64,000 nt of DNA, from contig NZ_FOZD01000001.1 of the NCBI RefSeq assembly GCF_900113185.1, positions 310,001 through 374,000 of the forward strand, written 5' to 3'. Position 1 is the stretch's first letter. Each line of letters begins with the position of its first letter. The position numbers and the translations under genes are program-made. The notes under the pieces were generated by a model. The model ran no database searches. It was given only the letters and a program-made list of their open reading frames with translations, and was not told the origin of the DNA. Of this stretch, positions 7,875 through 17,655 are shown one piece after another. This stretch comes from Agromyces sp. CF514. Its GTDB lineage: Bacteria; Actinomycetota; Actinomycetes; Actinomycetales; Microbacteriaceae.

Positions 7875-10058
7875 CTACTCGCCGCTCGGGTGCGCCCCCG
7901 CCTTGTCGATGACCCACGCGTAGGCGAACGCGCGCTCGCGCCACGCCGAGTAGCGGCCAGAGACGCCGCCGTGCCCGGCCGCCATCTCGATCTTGAGCAG
8001 CGGGTCGGCCCCGACCTCGCGAAGGCGGGCGACCCACTTGGCGGGCTCGACGTAGAGCACGCGAGTGTCGTTCAGCGACGTGACCGCCAGGATCGGCGGG
8101 TAGTGCGTCTCGTGCACGTTCTCGATGGGGGAGTACGACTTCATGTAGTGGTACACCTCCTCGTCGTCGAGCGGGTTGCCCCACTCGTCCCACTCGATGA
8201 CCGTGAGTGGCAGCGACGGGTCGAGGATCGAGGTCAGCGGGTCGACGAAGGGCACCTCGGCGAGGATGCCCGAGAAGTACTTCGGGGCGATGTTCGCGAC
8301 GGCGCCCATGAGCAGGCCGCCGGCGCTGCCGCCCTGCGCGACGAGCCGGTCGGGGGCCGTGATCTCCTGCTCGATGAGGTGCCGGGCCGCCGCCACGAAG
8401 TCGGTGAAGGTGTTGCGCTTCTCGAGCTTCTTGCCGTGCTCGTACCAGAGCCGGCCCATCTCGCCGCCGCCGCGCACGTGGGCGATCGCGAACACCATGC
8501 CGCGGTCGAGCAGCGAGAGCCTGGGGATGCCGAACCCGGGGTCCATGGATGCCTCATACGAGCCGTACCCGTAGAGCAGCGTGGGCGCGGGCTCGCCGAG
8601 GTCGACGAGGTCGTGCCGGTAGACGAGCGAGATCGGGATGCGGGTGCCGTCCTTCGCCGTCGCCCACTCGCGGCGCTGCGCGTAGCGGGTGGCGTCGTAG
8701 TCGCCGAGCACGGCCTGGCGCTTGCGCAGGCGACGCTCGCCGGTCGCCACGACGAGGTCGAGCACGGTCGACGGGGTGACGAAGCTCGTGTACCCGAGGC
8801 GCAGCAGGGGCTGCTCCCATGAGGGGTTGCCGCGCAGGCCGACGGCGAACAGCTCCTCGTCGAAGGCGAGCTCGTGCAGGGTGTCGTCTGGAGTGGCGTC
8901 GGCGGGGATCCCGGCGGCCGGAAGCTTCGCGATCGCGACGCGCGAGAGGCCGTCGCGTCGGTACTCGAGCGCCACGAAGTCGCGGAAGGCGTCGACGCCC
9001 TCGATCCGCACGGCCTCGCTGTGCGGCAGCAGCATGCGACGCGGCCCCCCGGGGTCGGCGGCCGCGACGCTCACGAGCTCGAAGTTCACGGCGCCGTCGT
9101 TGTGCACGATGAGCAGGCGGTCCTTGCCGCCGGCGACGACGTGCTCGACGTCGTACTCGACGCCGTCCTTGCGCGGCCACACGACGCGGAACTCGCCCGT
9201 CGGGTCGTCGGCGTCGAGCAGGCGCGTCTCGCTCGTGATGTTCGAGCCCGCCTCGATCACGAGGTAGCGGCGACTGCGCGTGACCCCGACGCCGAGCCAG
9301 AAGCGCTCGTCGGGCTCGTGGAAGACCTTGACGTCGTCGGGTGCCGCGGTGCCGACCTCGTGGCGCCAGATCGTGTCGGGCCGCCACGACTCGTCGACGG
9401 TCGCGTAGAAGACGAACCGGCCGGAGGGGTCGAACGTCGCGCCGCCCGCCGTGCCCTCGATGACGTCGTCGAACTCGCGGCCGCTGTCGTCGAGCGCGCG
9501 CAGGCGCAGCGTGTACCGCTCGTCGCCCTCGACGTCGGTGCCGTAGAGCAGCGTGGACCCGTCGGGGGTGATGTCGAAGCTGCCGAGCGAGTAGAACTCG
9601 TGGCCCTCGGCCTCGACGTTGTCGTCGAGGAGCACCTGCTCGCCGGGCAGGGACACGGAGGCCGGGGCACCCGGGGCGGCCGTCGCATCGGGCCCGCCCG
9701 CGGCATCCGGAGCTTCGAGCATGGGCGGCTCCCAGTCGTCGGGGCCGGCGATCGGCGCCCGGCAGTGGATGCCGTACTGCTGCCCCTCGACGGTGCGCGT
9801 GTAGTACCACCAGTCGCCCTCGCGGGTCGGCACCGAGAGGTCGGTCTCCTTCGTGCGGGCCCGGATCTCCTCGAAGAGCTGCTCCTGCAGGAGCGAGAGG
9901 TGCTCGGTGCGCGCGTTCGTGTACGCGTTCTCCTCGTGCAGGTGCGCGAGCACCTCGGGATCCTCCTTCGCGCGCAGCCACTCGTAGTGGTCGACCACGG
10001 TGTCGCCGTGGTGCGTGCGTTCGGTGGGGCGCTTCGGAGTCTTCGGCGGAGTCAGCAC
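7875..10058 (-). CDS. S9 family serine peptidase (oligopeptidase B / prolyl oligopeptidase type)
   Basis: A 727-residue cytosolic peptidase: an N-terminal seven-bladed propeller (about residues 60-420) over a C-terminal alpha/beta-hydrolase domain. The catalytic triad can be read as S578 in GGSAGGLLMGAVAN, D664 in SLNDTRVLYVEP and H696 in MAAGHGGVSGRYS; HVRGGGEMGRLWYE is the family oxyanion region. RRxxxR-like and GDWWYYTR motifs support oligopeptidase B, which cleaves short peptides after basic residues. It starts with GTG 10058, preceded at 6 nt by TAGCGT and no ribosome-binding site, so it is probably leaderless. Divergent from the efe operon. Confidence 0.9.
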   Translation of the reverse strand: MLTPPKTPKRPTERTHHGDTVVDHYEWLRAKEDPEVLAHLHEENAYTNARTEHLSLLQEQLFEEIRARTKETDLSVPTREGDWWYYTRTVEGQQYGIHCRAPIAGPDDWEPPMLEAPDAAGGPDATAAPGAPASVSLPGEQVLLDDNVEAEGHEFYSLGSFDITPDGSTLLYGTDVEGDERYTLRLRALDDSGREFDDVIEGTAGGATFDPSGRFVFYATVDESWRPDTIWRHEVGTAAPDDVKVFHEPDERFWLGVGVTRSRRYLVIEAGSNITSETRLLDADDPTGEFRVVWPRKDGVEYDVEHVVAGGKDRLLIVHNDGAVNFELVSVAAADPGGPRRMLLPHSEAVRIEGVDAFRDFVALEYRRDGLSRVAIAKLPAAGIPADATPDDTLHELAFDEELFAVGLRGNPSWEQPLLRLGYTSFVTPSTVLDLVVATGERRLRKRQAVLGDYDATRYAQRREWATAKDGTRIPISLVYRHDLVDLGEPAPTLLYGYGSYEASMDPGFGIPRLSLLDRGMVFAIAHVRGGGEMGRLWYEHGKKLEKRNTFTDFVAAARHLIEQEITAPDRLVAQGGSAGGLLMGAVANIAPKYFSGILAEVPFVDPLTSILDPSLPLTVIEWDEWGNPLDDEEVYHYMKSYSPIENVHETHYPPILAVTSLNDTRVLYVEPAKWVARLREVGADPLLKIEMAAGHGGVSGRYSAWRERAFAYAWVIDKAGAHPSGE

Positions 10059-10064
10059 GGGTCC

Positions 10065-10070
10065 ACGCTA
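10065..10070 (-). promoter_or_regulatory. Leaderless -10 element of the S9 peptidase gene
   Basis: TAGCGT on the minus strand ends 6 nt before the GTG start at 10058. Confidence 0.55.
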
Positions 10071-10134
10071 CGCGCATCGCCCCGAGGTGCCCAGCGGATG
10101 CCGGTGGCGGGCGGAGGCACTCACGAAACCCGTC

Positions 10135-10167
10135 GTGCGCCGGCCGTGCGCCGGCCGTGCGTCGGCC
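10135..10167. repeat. Three tandem 11-bp units upstream of the efe promoter
   Basis: GTGCGCCGGCC occurs twice and GTGCGTCGGCC once, head to tail, about 20 bp upstream of the efe -35 hexamer. The rest of the 194-bp divergent gap holds the two promoters and the iron box. Confidence 0.7.
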
Positions 10168-10185
10168 TTGGTGAGGAATCCGAAC

Positions 10186-10215
10186 TTGCAATCGCGCGAA
10201 GTAAGGCTAGCCTTA
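10186..10215 (+). promoter_or_regulatory. efeUOB promoter with overlapping DtxR/IdeR iron box
   Basis: A -35 hexamer TTGCAA (10186-10191) and a -10 hexamer TAGCCT (10208-10213) are 16 bp apart. The perfect palindrome TAAGGCTAGCCTTA (10202-10215) covers the -10 and matches the DtxR/IdeR iron-box consensus. Binding of Fe2+-loaded IdeR/DtxR here would block RNA polymerase, giving derepression under iron limitation. The regulator gene is not in the window. Confidence 0.85.
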
Positions 10216-10252
10216 GCTCAACCCACCCCCTGTTTTCTCCTTGGAGACGTCT

Positions 10253-11188
10253 GTGCTCGCGACATACCTGATCGGCCTCCGCGAAGGCCTCGAGGCCGGC
10301 CTCGTCGTCGGCATCCTGGTCGCGTACCTCGCGAAGCTCGGCCGCCGCGACCTGCTCGGCCGGCTCTGGCTGGGCATCGGACTCGCGATCGCCGTGGCCC
10401 TCGGCGTCGGCGCGGCCCTCACGTGGGGTCCGTACGCGATGACGTTCCAGGCGCAGGAGATCCTCGGCGGCGTGCTCTCGATCGTCGCCGTCGCGATGGT
10501 CACCTGGATGACCTTCTGGATGGGCACGCACGGTGCCGCGCTCTCGAAGGAGCTCCGCAGCAGCGTCGACGCCGCGATCGACCGCTCGTGGTTCGCCCTC
10601 GTCGTGCTCGGGGCCGTCTCGGTCGGCCGCGAGGGCATCGAGACCGCGCTCTTCGTCTGGGCCAACGCCGCCGGCGGCAGCGACCCGCTCTTCGCGACGC
10701 TCGGCGCCGTGCTCGGCATCCTCACCGCGGTCGTCATCTCGTGGGGCATCTCGCGCGGGCTCGTGCGCTTCAACCTCGGCCGCTTCTTCACCTGGACCGG
10801 CCTGTTCCTGATCTTCGTCGCCGCGGGCGTGCTCGCCTACGGCATCGGCGACCTGCAGGAGGCCTCGGTCATCCCGGGTTGGGGAACGTCGGCCTACAGC
10901 CTCGTCGCCATCGTGCCGCCCGGCAGTTGGTACGGCACCGTGCTCGCGGGCATCTTCAACTTCTCGCCCGAGCCGACGTGGGCGCAGGTCTTCGCCTGGG
11001 TCGCCTACGTCGCCATCACCGTGCCGCTGTACCTGCTCATGCTGCGCCGACGCAGCCGTGCGCGGGCGGCGGCCTCGGCAGCAGCCGTCACGGCGTCCTC
11101 CGCACCGGCTCCGACTCCGGCCGCGGCGCCGGCACCGACCATCGCACCGGCACCGACCATCGCACCCGCCGCGGCCGACGCCACCTGA
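10253..11188 (+). CDS. efeU: High-affinity iron permease, FTR1/EfeU family
   Basis: A 311-residue integral membrane protein with about seven hydrophobic helices. The two iron-binding REGxE motifs are present: REGLE at residues 10-14 and REGIE at about 126-130. In the EfeUOB system EfeU moves iron across the membrane after EfeO binding and EfeB-mediated oxidation. The C-terminus has an extra Ala/Pro-rich cytoplasmic tail (last about 45 residues, with repeated APAPTI units) that is not part of the FTR1 fold. GTG 10253 is chosen because GGAG lies 6-7 nt upstream. First gene of efeUOB, controlled by the overlapping iron box. Confidence 0.92.
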   Translation: MLATYLIGLREGLEAGLVVGILVAYLAKLGRRDLLGRLWLGIGLAIAVALGVGAALTWGPYAMTFQAQEILGGVLSIVAVAMVTWMTFWMGTHGAALSKELRSSVDAAIDRSWFALVVLGAVSVGREGIETALFVWANAAGGSDPLFATLGAVLGILTAVVISWGISRGLVRFNLGRFFTWTGLFLIFVAAGVLAYGIGDLQEASVIPGWGTSAYSLVAIVPPGSWYGTVLAGIFNFSPEPTWAQVFAWVAYVAITVPLYLLMLRRRSRARAAASAAAVTASSAPAPTPAAAPAPTIAPAPTIAPAAADAT

Positions 11189-11250
11189 CCGGCCCGCGGC
11201 ATCCGCAGCACCGCATTCGCACTTCACCCCCACCCAGATCAGGAGCACCA

Positions 11251-12456
11251 ATGAACCGACGTGTCCTCGCGGCATCCGCCACCGCGACGATGTTCGCGCT
11301 CGCCCTCTCGGGATGCGTGGCCAAGGCCGACCTCGCCGAGGCGATCGCCGTCGACATCACCGATGACGGATGCGCCGTCGCGGTCGACACCGCGAACGCG
11401 GGCGCCGTGACCTTCACGCTCGAGAACACGGGTTCCGACGTCAACGAGTTCGAGATCCTCGCCGACGACCAGCTGCGCATCGTGGGCGAGAAGGAGAACA
11501 TCACGCCCGGCCAGACGGTCGACTTCGTCGCGCAGCTCGAACCCGGCGACTACTACACGGCCTGCAAGTTCCAGCAGGTGGGCGCACCTATCGGACTCGC
11601 CGCCTTCACCGTCTCGGGGGAGGCCTCGAAGGTCTCGTCCGACGAGCAGGCGCTCAGCGACCAGGCCGTGACCGAGTACCTCGCGTACGTGCGCTCGCAG
11701 ACCTCCGAGCTGCTCCCGCTCGTGCAGCAGCTGGCCGATGCCTACGCCGCGGGCGACGACGAGACGGCTCGCGCGCTCTTCGCGACGACCCGCGTGCCCT
11801 ACGAGCGCATCGAGCCCACGGCCGAGGCGTTCGGCGACCTCGACCCGAAGATCGACTTCCGCGAGGTCGACGCCGTGGCCGACGGCATCGACTGGACCGG
11901 CTTCCACCGCATCGAGAAGGACCTCTGGCCGCCGGCCCCGGGCGACCTGAACTCCGACGGCCAGGACGCGTTCCTCGACTGGGCGCCCTCGACCCCTGAG
12001 GAGCGCCAGGCGTACGCCGACGGCCTCGTCGAGAACGTGACCCAGCTGCACGAGCTCGTCACGGCCGACGACTTCGCGGTCAGCCTCGCCGACATCTCGA
12101 ACGGCGCGATCGCGCTGCTCGACGAGGTCGCCGCCGGCAAGATCACCGGCGAAGAGGACTGGTGGTCGGGCACCGACCTCTACGACTTCCAGGCCAACGT
12201 GCAGGGCGCGTACGTCGCGTTCGGCGCGGTGCGCGCGCTCGCCGAGTCGAAGGGCGACGAGGGCACGGCGCTCGCAGCCGAGATCGACGCGCAGTTCAGT
12301 GCGCTGAACGACCTGCTCGCCACCTACGGCTCGCTCGACGAGGGCTTCGTGAACTACGCCGAGCTGACCGACGCCGACAAGAAGGCCCTGAGCGACCAGG
12401 TCAACGCGCTCTCGGAGCCGCTCTCCCAGCTGACCAGCACTATCCTCGGGGTCTGA
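11251..12456 (+). CDS. efeO: Iron uptake system component EfeO (lipoprotein, M75 imelysin family)
   Basis: A 401-residue lipoprotein: signal peptide with lipobox LALSGC and acylated C22, an N-terminal cupredoxin-like domain (about 40-130) and a C-terminal imelysin (M75) helical domain. The signature HxxE is visible in GFHRIEKDLW (H219, E222). EfeO captures periplasmic or surface Fe2+/Fe3+ and delivers it to EfeU. The ATG at 11251 follows an AGGAG ribosome-binding site. The gene lies 62 bp after efeU, and its stop overlaps the efeB start (TGATG), so EfeO and EfeB synthesis is coupled. Confidence 0.93.
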   Translation: MNRRVLAASATATMFALALSGCVAKADLAEAIAVDITDDGCAVAVDTANAGAVTFTLENTGSDVNEFEILADDQLRIVGEKENITPGQTVDFVAQLEPGDYYTACKFQQVGAPIGLAAFTVSGEASKVSSDEQALSDQAVTEYLAYVRSQTSELLPLVQQLADAYAAGDDETARALFATTRVPYERIEPTAEAFGDLDPKIDFREVDAVADGIDWTGFHRIEKDLWPPAPGDLNSDGQDAFLDWAPSTPEERQAYADGLVENVTQLHELVTADDFAVSLADISNGAIALLDEVAAGKITGEEDWWSGTDLYDFQANVQGAYVAFGAVRALAESKGDEGTALAAEIDAQFSALNDLLATYGSLDEGFVNYAELTDADKKALSDQVNALSEPLSQLTSTILGV

Positions 12457-13781
12457 TGACCGTACCCGCAGCACCCGACCAGCCCGAGCAGGCCGCCGCC
12501 GATCCCCAGTCCGGGGTCAGCCGCCGACACCTGCTCGGGCTGTTCGGCGCGGGCGCGGCGGGTGCGGCGGTCGGGGTCGCCGCCGGTGCGGCCGGCGTCG
12601 GCGTGGCCATGTCGACCGGTGCGGCGAACGCGGCCGGCAGCGGCGCGGCATCCGTCTACCCCTTCTACGGCGAGCACCAGGCGGGCATCGTGACGGCAGC
12701 CCAAGACCGGTTGCACTTCGCCGCCTTCGACGTGTCGACCACGCTCGACCGCGCCGGGCTCATCGAGCTGCTGCAGGACTGGACGGATGCCGCGGCGCGC
12801 CTCACGCAGGGGCTCGAGGTCGTCGAGGGCGGCGCGGTCGGCGGGTCCGACTACGCGCCTCCGGTCGACACCGGCGAGGCGCTCGGCCTGCCCGCTTCGG
12901 GCCTGACGATCACGTTCGGCTTCGGCCCCGGCCTGTTCGGCGATGCCGACGGGGTCGACCGCTTCGGCCTCGCCGCCCGCCGCCCCGCCGGTCTGCAGCC
13001 GTTGCCGCGATTCCAGGGCGATGCGCTGCAGCCCGAGCGCAGCGGGGGCGACCTCTGCATCCAGGCGTGCGCCGACGACCCGCAGGTCGCCGTGCACGCG
13101 ATCCGCAACCTCAGCCGCATCGCGTTCGGGCGAGCGAGCCTGCGCTGGTCGCAGCTCGGCTTCGGCCGCACGTCGTCGACGTCGACCTCGCAGCAGACGC
13201 CCCGCAACCTCTTCGGCTTCAAGGACGGCACGGCGAACATCAAGGCTGAAGAGACGACGGATGTCTCCGAGCAGGTGTGGGTCGCGGCATCCGACGATCC
13301 CGCGTGGCTCGCGGGCGGCTCGTACCTCGTGGCCCGACGCATCCGCATGATCATCGAGAACTGGGACCGCGTGCAGCTCGGCGAGCAGGAGATGCTCGTC
13401 GGCCGGGCGAAGGGGTCCGGCGCACCGCTCTCAGGAGGAACCGAGTTCACCGAGCCCGATTTCGAGGCCGAGGGACCCACCGGAGCGCAGCTCATCGACA
13501 CGAACTCGCACGTGAAGCTCGCGCACCCCACGGTGAACGGCGGCGTGCGCATGCTGCGCCGGGGCTACAACTTCGTCGACGGCAACGACGAGCTCGGGCG
13601 CCTCGACGCGGGCCTGTTCTTCCTGTCGTTCCAGCGTTCGCCCGAGCAGTTCATCACCGTGCAGCGCAGCCTCGCGGCCGACGGGCTCAACGAGTACCTC
13701 AAGCACGTCGGCTCGGCGATCTTCGCGGTGCCCGGCGGCATCCGCTCGGGGGAGTACGTGGGGCAGGCGCTCTTCGCCTGA
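12456..13781 (+). CDS. efeB: Deferrochelatase/Dyp-type peroxidase EfeB (Tat-exported)
   Basis: A 441-residue haem peroxidase with a twin-arginine signal (SRRHLLGLF, residues 22-30, followed by a long Ala/Gly hydrophobic stretch). The DyP signature GFKDGTANIK carries the catalytic Asp (D257), and the proximal haem ligand region HVKLAHPTVNGG lies at about 352-362. EfeB oxidises ferrous iron or releases iron from haem outside the membrane for the EfeUO transporter. The start codon overlaps the efeO stop by one base. The operon ends here; the downstream 84 bp contain only short GC-rich tandem repeats. Confidence 0.93.
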   Translation: MTVPAAPDQPEQAAADPQSGVSRRHLLGLFGAGAAGAAVGVAAGAAGVGVAMSTGAANAAGSGAASVYPFYGEHQAGIVTAAQDRLHFAAFDVSTTLDRAGLIELLQDWTDAAARLTQGLEVVEGGAVGGSDYAPPVDTGEALGLPASGLTITFGFGPGLFGDADGVDRFGLAARRPAGLQPLPRFQGDALQPERSGGDLCIQACADDPQVAVHAIRNLSRIAFGRASLRWSQLGFGRTSSTSTSQQTPRNLFGFKDGTANIKAEETTDVSEQVWVAASDDPAWLAGGSYLVARRIRMIIENWDRVQLGEQEMLVGRAKGSGAPLSGGTEFTEPDFEAEGPTGAQLIDTNSHVKLAHPTVNGGVRMLRRGYNFVDGNDELGRLDAGLFFLSFQRSPEQFITVQRSLAADGLNEYLKHVGSAIFAVPGGIRSGEYVGQALFA

Positions 13782-13789
13782 GCCGCGTT

Positions 13790-13819
13790 CGGCCGGCCTC
13801 GGCCGACCTCGGCCGGCCT
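13790..13819. repeat. Three tandem 10-bp GC-rich units after efeB
   Basis: CGGCCGGCCT, CGGCCGACCT and CGGCCGGCCT lie head to tail 8 bases after the efeB stop. Each contains the GGCC palindrome, so the block could form small hairpins at the operon end. Confidence 0.65.
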
Positions 13820-13845
13820 CGAGGCCTGAACCGGCGGGCTGCCGA

Positions 13846-13885
13846 TCAGCCGGAGCCCTCGACGCTCAGCCGGAGCCCTCGACGA
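13846..13885. repeat. 20-bp tandem duplication spanning a stop codon
   Basis: Two adjacent copies of a unit beginning TCAGCCGGAGCCCTCGACG (19 of 20 positions identical). The second copy holds the last codons and TGA stop of the minus-strand gene ending at 13866; the first copy reproduces them just downstream. Confidence 0.8.
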
Positions 13886-14258
13886 CCAGCCACTGGTCGT
13901 CGCCCTGCCACTGCAGCGTGCCGGTGACGGGCTCGCCGTCGCGCACCGCAGTGAAGTCGATGTCGCCCGGCTGCCCGCCGACGATGCCGGTGCCGCCGCC
14001 GAACGTCGGCTGCTCGTAGCCGAGGTCGATGAGGGCGTCCTTGCGCTGCGCCTGGTCCCACGTGCCGGAGAGGAACGCGAGCAGGAGCACCGCGGTGAGT
14101 CCGCCGGCGACGAGCACGATCGCGCCGATGTCCCGCATCCACCGACGGCCGCGCAGCTGCCCCAGGAAGGTGAGCGCCGCCCCGGCGACGACGGCGAGCA
14201 GCGGGAAGAGGAGCGGCCACGGGCTCCAGGGCTCGAGGGTGACCGTCGCGACATCCAT
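13866..14258 (-). CDS. Small two-helix membrane protein, unknown function
   Basis: A 130-residue protein with two hydrophobic helices (about residues 14-33 and 42-64), a basic loop (GQLRGRRWMRDIG) between them and a C-terminal region of about 65 residues rich in Gly, Asp and Trp that could be an exported beta-strand domain. No known family was recognised. It is transcribed divergently from the fucosidase gene. Its last codons and stop are duplicated in tandem immediately downstream. Confidence 0.7.
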   Translation of the reverse strand: MDVATVTLEPWSPWPLLFPLLAVVAGAALTFLGQLRGRRWMRDIGAIVLVAGGLTAVLLLAFLSGTWDQAQRKDALIDLGYEQPTFGGGTGIVGGQPGDIDFTAVRDGEPVTGTLQWQGDDQWLVVEGSG

Positions 14259-14305
14259 GCGCCGACCCTATCGGGTGCCGCACGGGCGTTCACCGAGACC
14301 GCCAT

Positions 14306-14379
14306 ACGTCTGATGTGTTCTGCTGCAAACGCAGCTCACGTTCGATTTTTCGGGGTTGCGCCCGCTACACATCGGATGT
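14306..14379 (+). promoter_or_regulatory. Candidate operator pair upstream of the GH95 gene
   Basis: ACGTCTGATGT (14306-14316) and the near-perfect dyad ACATCGGATGT (14369-14379) are related and their centres are 63 bp apart, about six helical turns. Between them is a small inverted repeat GCTGC/GCAGC (14322-14335). The interval is visibly AT-richer than its surroundings. This looks like a regulator-binding region for substrate induction of the fucosidase; the regulator is unknown. Confidence 0.4.
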
Positions 14380-14422
14380 TTGACTCGGGTGCACTCCTCC
14401 CAACGAAGAGACGGAGATCTTT

Positions 14423-17400
14423 GTGGACAGCCCTATGACCCTGGCCCTTTCGCGTCGCGGATTCCTCATCGCAGGCGGTGCGGCCGGCGCACTCCTCGCG
14501 ACCTGGACCGCCGCACCCGGCTCCGCCGGTGCCGCCGTGCCCACCGCTGCTCCGGGCGTGCTCGAGGTTCCGCCCGTGCCCCGCAGGTCGCTCTGGTACC
14601 GGCTGCCGTCGACGGGCTGGGTGACCACCGGCACCGGCGATCGCCTCACGTCGACCTCCGCACTGCCCATCGGGAACGGGCGACTCGGTGCCATGCTCTA
14701 CGCGGGCGTCGACCGGGACCGCATCCAGCTGAACGAGCAGAGCCTGTGGGGCGGCGCCAACGACTGGGACGGCGCGTACGACACCGGCGTCACCGGATTC
14801 GGCTCCTACCGGAACTTCGGCGAACTCGAGGTGGTGCTCGGCGCGGCCGTGCCCCCGCCCGTCGTCACGGCGGACCTGGGGGGCGGAGTCAACTCCTCCG
14901 GGAACGAGACCGAGGCGAAGACCTACGACGGGTCGCCGAGCTCCAAGTGGTGCGTCATCGCACCCGGCAACGGCACCACGGCGTGGCAGCTGACCTGGAA
15001 GGTCGCGTTGCCCGAGCCCAAGGTCGTCTCGGCCTACTCGTTCACCAGCGCGAACGACGTGCCGGCACGCGACCCGCAGGACTGGAGGTTCGAAGCCTCC
15101 CAAGACGGCAGCACGTGGACCGCGATCGACACCCGGCAGCATGCGTCGACGCCCTTCACGGCGCGAGCCCAGAAGCTCGAGTTCACGGCGTCGAACACGA
15201 CCGCGTACCGGTACTACCGGTTCGTCTTCGTGCCGAAGCTCGGGACGAGTCACTTCCAGGTCGCCGAGATCGCGCTCGCGGGCGTCGCGTTCGCCGGCGG
15301 ACAGGGCCCGGTGCCCGCCGACTACCGCCGCTTCCTCGACCCGATGACCGGCCTGCACTCCACGACCTACTCGACGGACGCCGGCCGCCACGTGCGCGAG
15401 GCGTTCGCGAGCCGTGCCGACGACGTGCTGGTGATCAGGTACCGCACGGACGACCCCGCCGGCCTCACCGGCACGGTCTCGCTCGCGTCGGCCCAGACCG
15501 GCGACAACCCCATCACCGCCCCTGCGACCGTCGCCGCCGAAGCGGGCGACCGCCTGTCGTTCGCGGGCGAGATGCGCAACCACCTCAGGCACGCCGCCGA
15601 GGTGCGGGTGCTCGTCGAGGGCGGCACGGCGAGCAGGGCGGGCACGTCGATCGCCGTCTCGGGCGTGCACACGCTCGAGCTCCGCATCGACCTGCGCACC
15701 GACTACAAGCTCGACGCGGCGGCGGGCTGGCGATCGGGCATCGCTCCCGCGGCCGCCGCGGCCGGCGCCCTCGACGGGCTCGCGTCGCGATCGTTCGAGA
15801 GCCTGTTCGACGCGGCGGCGGCGAATCTCGGGGAGGTCATGGGGCGGGTCGCGGTCGACTGGGGCGTCTCGGACGACGCCGTGGTCGCGCTGCCCACGAA
15901 CGAGCGGCTCGTGCGCTACTCCGACGGCACCGCGGCGGATCCCGAGCTCGAGCAGCTGCACTTCCACTTCGGGAGGTACCTGCTCGCGTCGTCGTCGCGT
16001 CGCGACGGGCTGCCCGCGAACCTCCAAGGCCTGTGGAACAACGAGAACCAGCCGGCCTGGGGGTCGGACTACCACACGAACATCAACGTCCAGATGAACT
16101 ACTGGGCGGCCGAGACCACCGACCTGGGCGACAGCCACGAGGCGCTCGCCCACTTCATCGAGCAGGTCGCCGTGCCGAGTCGGGTCGCGACCCGCAACGC
16201 CTTCGGCCAGGACGTGCCCGGATGGACCGCGCGCACCAGCCAGAGCATCTTCGGCGGCAACGGCTGGGAGTGGAACACCATCTCCAGCGCCTGGTACGCC
16301 CTGCACCTCTTCGAGCACTGGAAGTTCTCGCAGGACGCCGCGTTCCTCGCGCGGTACTACCCGCTCGTGAAGGAGATCTGCCGGTTCTGGCAGCACGAGC
16401 TCGTCGAGAAGTCCGACGGCAGGCTCTACGCGCCGAACGGCTGGTCGCCCGAGCAGGGTCCGCGCGAGGACGGGGTCATGCACGACCAGCAGATCATCTG
16501 GGAGCTGTTCACCGACTACCTCGAGATGGCGACCGTGCTCGGCGTCGACACCGCCTTCCAGGACGAGGTCGCCGAGATGCTGGGCAAGCTCGCGGGCAAC
16601 CGGATCGGGAGCTGGGGACAGCTGCAGGAATGGCAGGCCGACCGCGACGTGCGCACCGGATCGGCGAACGGCATCGACGCGCTGCATCGCCACACCTCGC
16701 ACCTCTTCGCGGTGTATCCGGGCCACCAGATCACCGTCGAGCAGACGCCCGAGCTCGCGGCGGCCGCGCTGGTCTCGCTCAACGCCCGTTGCGGGGTGCC
16801 CGACGGCGGCGCCATCACCGTCGACTCGGTCAGCGGCGACAGCCGGCGCTCGTGGACCTGGCCGTGGCGCACGGCGCTGTTCGCGCGTCTGGGCGAGCCC
16901 GAGAAGGCGTACACGATGGTGCGCGGGCTCTTCCGCCACAACACGCTCACGAACCTGTGGGCGACGCATCCGCCGTTCCAGATGGACGGCAACTTCGGCA
17001 TGACGGGGGCGCTCGTCGAACTGCTGCTGCAGAGCCACGACGGCACGATCCGGCTGCTCCCCGCCCTGCCGGCCGCATGGGCGGCCCGTGGCTCGTTCAG
17101 CGGCCTGCGCGCTCGCGGCGGCTACCGCGTCGACCTCGCGTGGGTCGACGGCGAGGTCACCGAGTACCGCATCCTCGCCGACCGCACCCGGCGCACGGGG
17201 CCGGTGACGGTCGTCGTCAACGGCGAACGCCGAGTGGTCGTCCCCGAGTCGCCCAGGCCGCCGATCGACCTCGAGGTCACGTCGACGGCCGAGCCCCGAC
17301 GCATCGCCGGGAAGGTGCAGCTCGCCGTCCGGGCGAAGAACACGGGCAACGTGTGGGCGGACATCCGCCTGACGACCGAGTGGGGCACGTTCAAGGCGAC

Positions 17401-17554
17401 CAAGGTGCAGCCCGGCGCCTCGGCGTTCCACGTGTTCGCCACGCGCGAGACCTCGATCCCCGCCGGATCCGCAACGGTGGCCGCATACCACTGGGACGGC
17501 ACGGGGGGCCACTACATCACCGAGGAGGTTCCCTTCGAGGCATCCCGAACCTGA
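14423..17554 (+). CDS. Secreted GH95 alpha-L-fucosidase with inserted discoidin domain
   Basis: A 1043-residue exported glycoside hydrolase. The N-terminus has a Tat-type signal ([10 protein letters not shown]) ending in Ala-rich sequence. GH95 landmarks follow in order: [12 protein letters not shown] near 85, [16 protein letters not shown] near 545-560, [20 protein letters not shown] near 810 and [17 protein letters not shown] near 853, where the Asn and Asp residues correspond to the catalytic set of GH95 1,2-alpha-L-fucosidase. An F5/8-type C (discoidin, CBM32-like) domain of about 150 residues (141-293) interrupts the N-terminal super-sandwich domain, and a beta-rich tail ends the protein. 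It likely removes fucose from plant or host glycans. GTG start has GGAG at 6 nt. Confidence 0.88.
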   Translation: MDSPMTLALSRRGFLIAGGAAGALLATWTAAPGSAGAAVPTAAPGVLEVPPVPRRSLWYRLPSTGWVTTGTGDRLTSTSALPIGNGRLGAMLYAGVDRDRIQLNEQSLWGGANDWDGAYDTGVTGFGSYRNFGELEVVLGAAVPPPVVTADLGGGVNSSGNETEAKTYDGSPSSKWCVIAPGNGTTAWQLTWKVALPEPKVVSAYSFTSANDVPARDPQDWRFEASQDGSTWTAIDTRQHASTPFTARAQKLEFTASNTTAYRYYRFVFVPKLGTSHFQVAEIALAGVAFAGGQGPVPADYRRFLDPMTGLHSTTYSTDAGRHVREAFASRADDVLVIRYRTDDPAGLTGTVSLASAQTGDNPITAPATVAAEAGDRLSFAGEMRNHLRHAAEVRVLVEGGTASRAGTSIAVSGVHTLELRIDLRTDYKLDAAAGWRSGIAPAAAAAGALDGLASRSFESLFDAAAANLGEVMGRVAVDWGVSDDAVVALPTNERLVRYSDGTAADPELEQLHFHFGRYLLASSSRRDGLPANLQGLWNNENQPAWGSDYHTNINVQMNYWAAETTDLGDSHEALAHFIEQVAVPSRVATRNAFGQDVPGWTARTSQSIFGGNGWEWNTISSAWYALHLFEHWKFSQDAAFLARYYPLVKEICRFWQHELVEKSDGRLYAPNGWSPEQGPREDGVMHDQQIIWELFTDYLEMATVLGVDTAFQDEVAEMLGKLAGNRIGSWGQLQEWQADRDVRTGSANGIDALHRHTSHLFAVYPGHQITVEQTPELAAAALVSLNARCGVPDGGAITVDSVSGDSRRSWTWPWRTALFARLGEPEKAYTMVRGLFRHNTLTNLWATHPPFQMDGNFGMTGALVELLLQSHDGTIRLLPALPAAWAARGSFSGLRARGGYRVDLAWVDGEVTEYRILADRTRRTGPVTVVVNGERRVVVPESPRPPIDLEVTSTAEPRRIAGKVQLAVRAKNTGNVWADIRLTTEWGTFKATKVQPGASAFHVFATRETSIPAGSATVAAYHWDGTGGHYITEEVPFEASRT

Positions 17555-17655
17555 GGACTCAGCTGCGCCGCCTCGGAATAGGGCGATCGTCCGATGGGGG
17601 GCATGCACCTCAGAGAGGAGATTCGTGACCACGAAGCGAACCTCGGAGGAACCCC

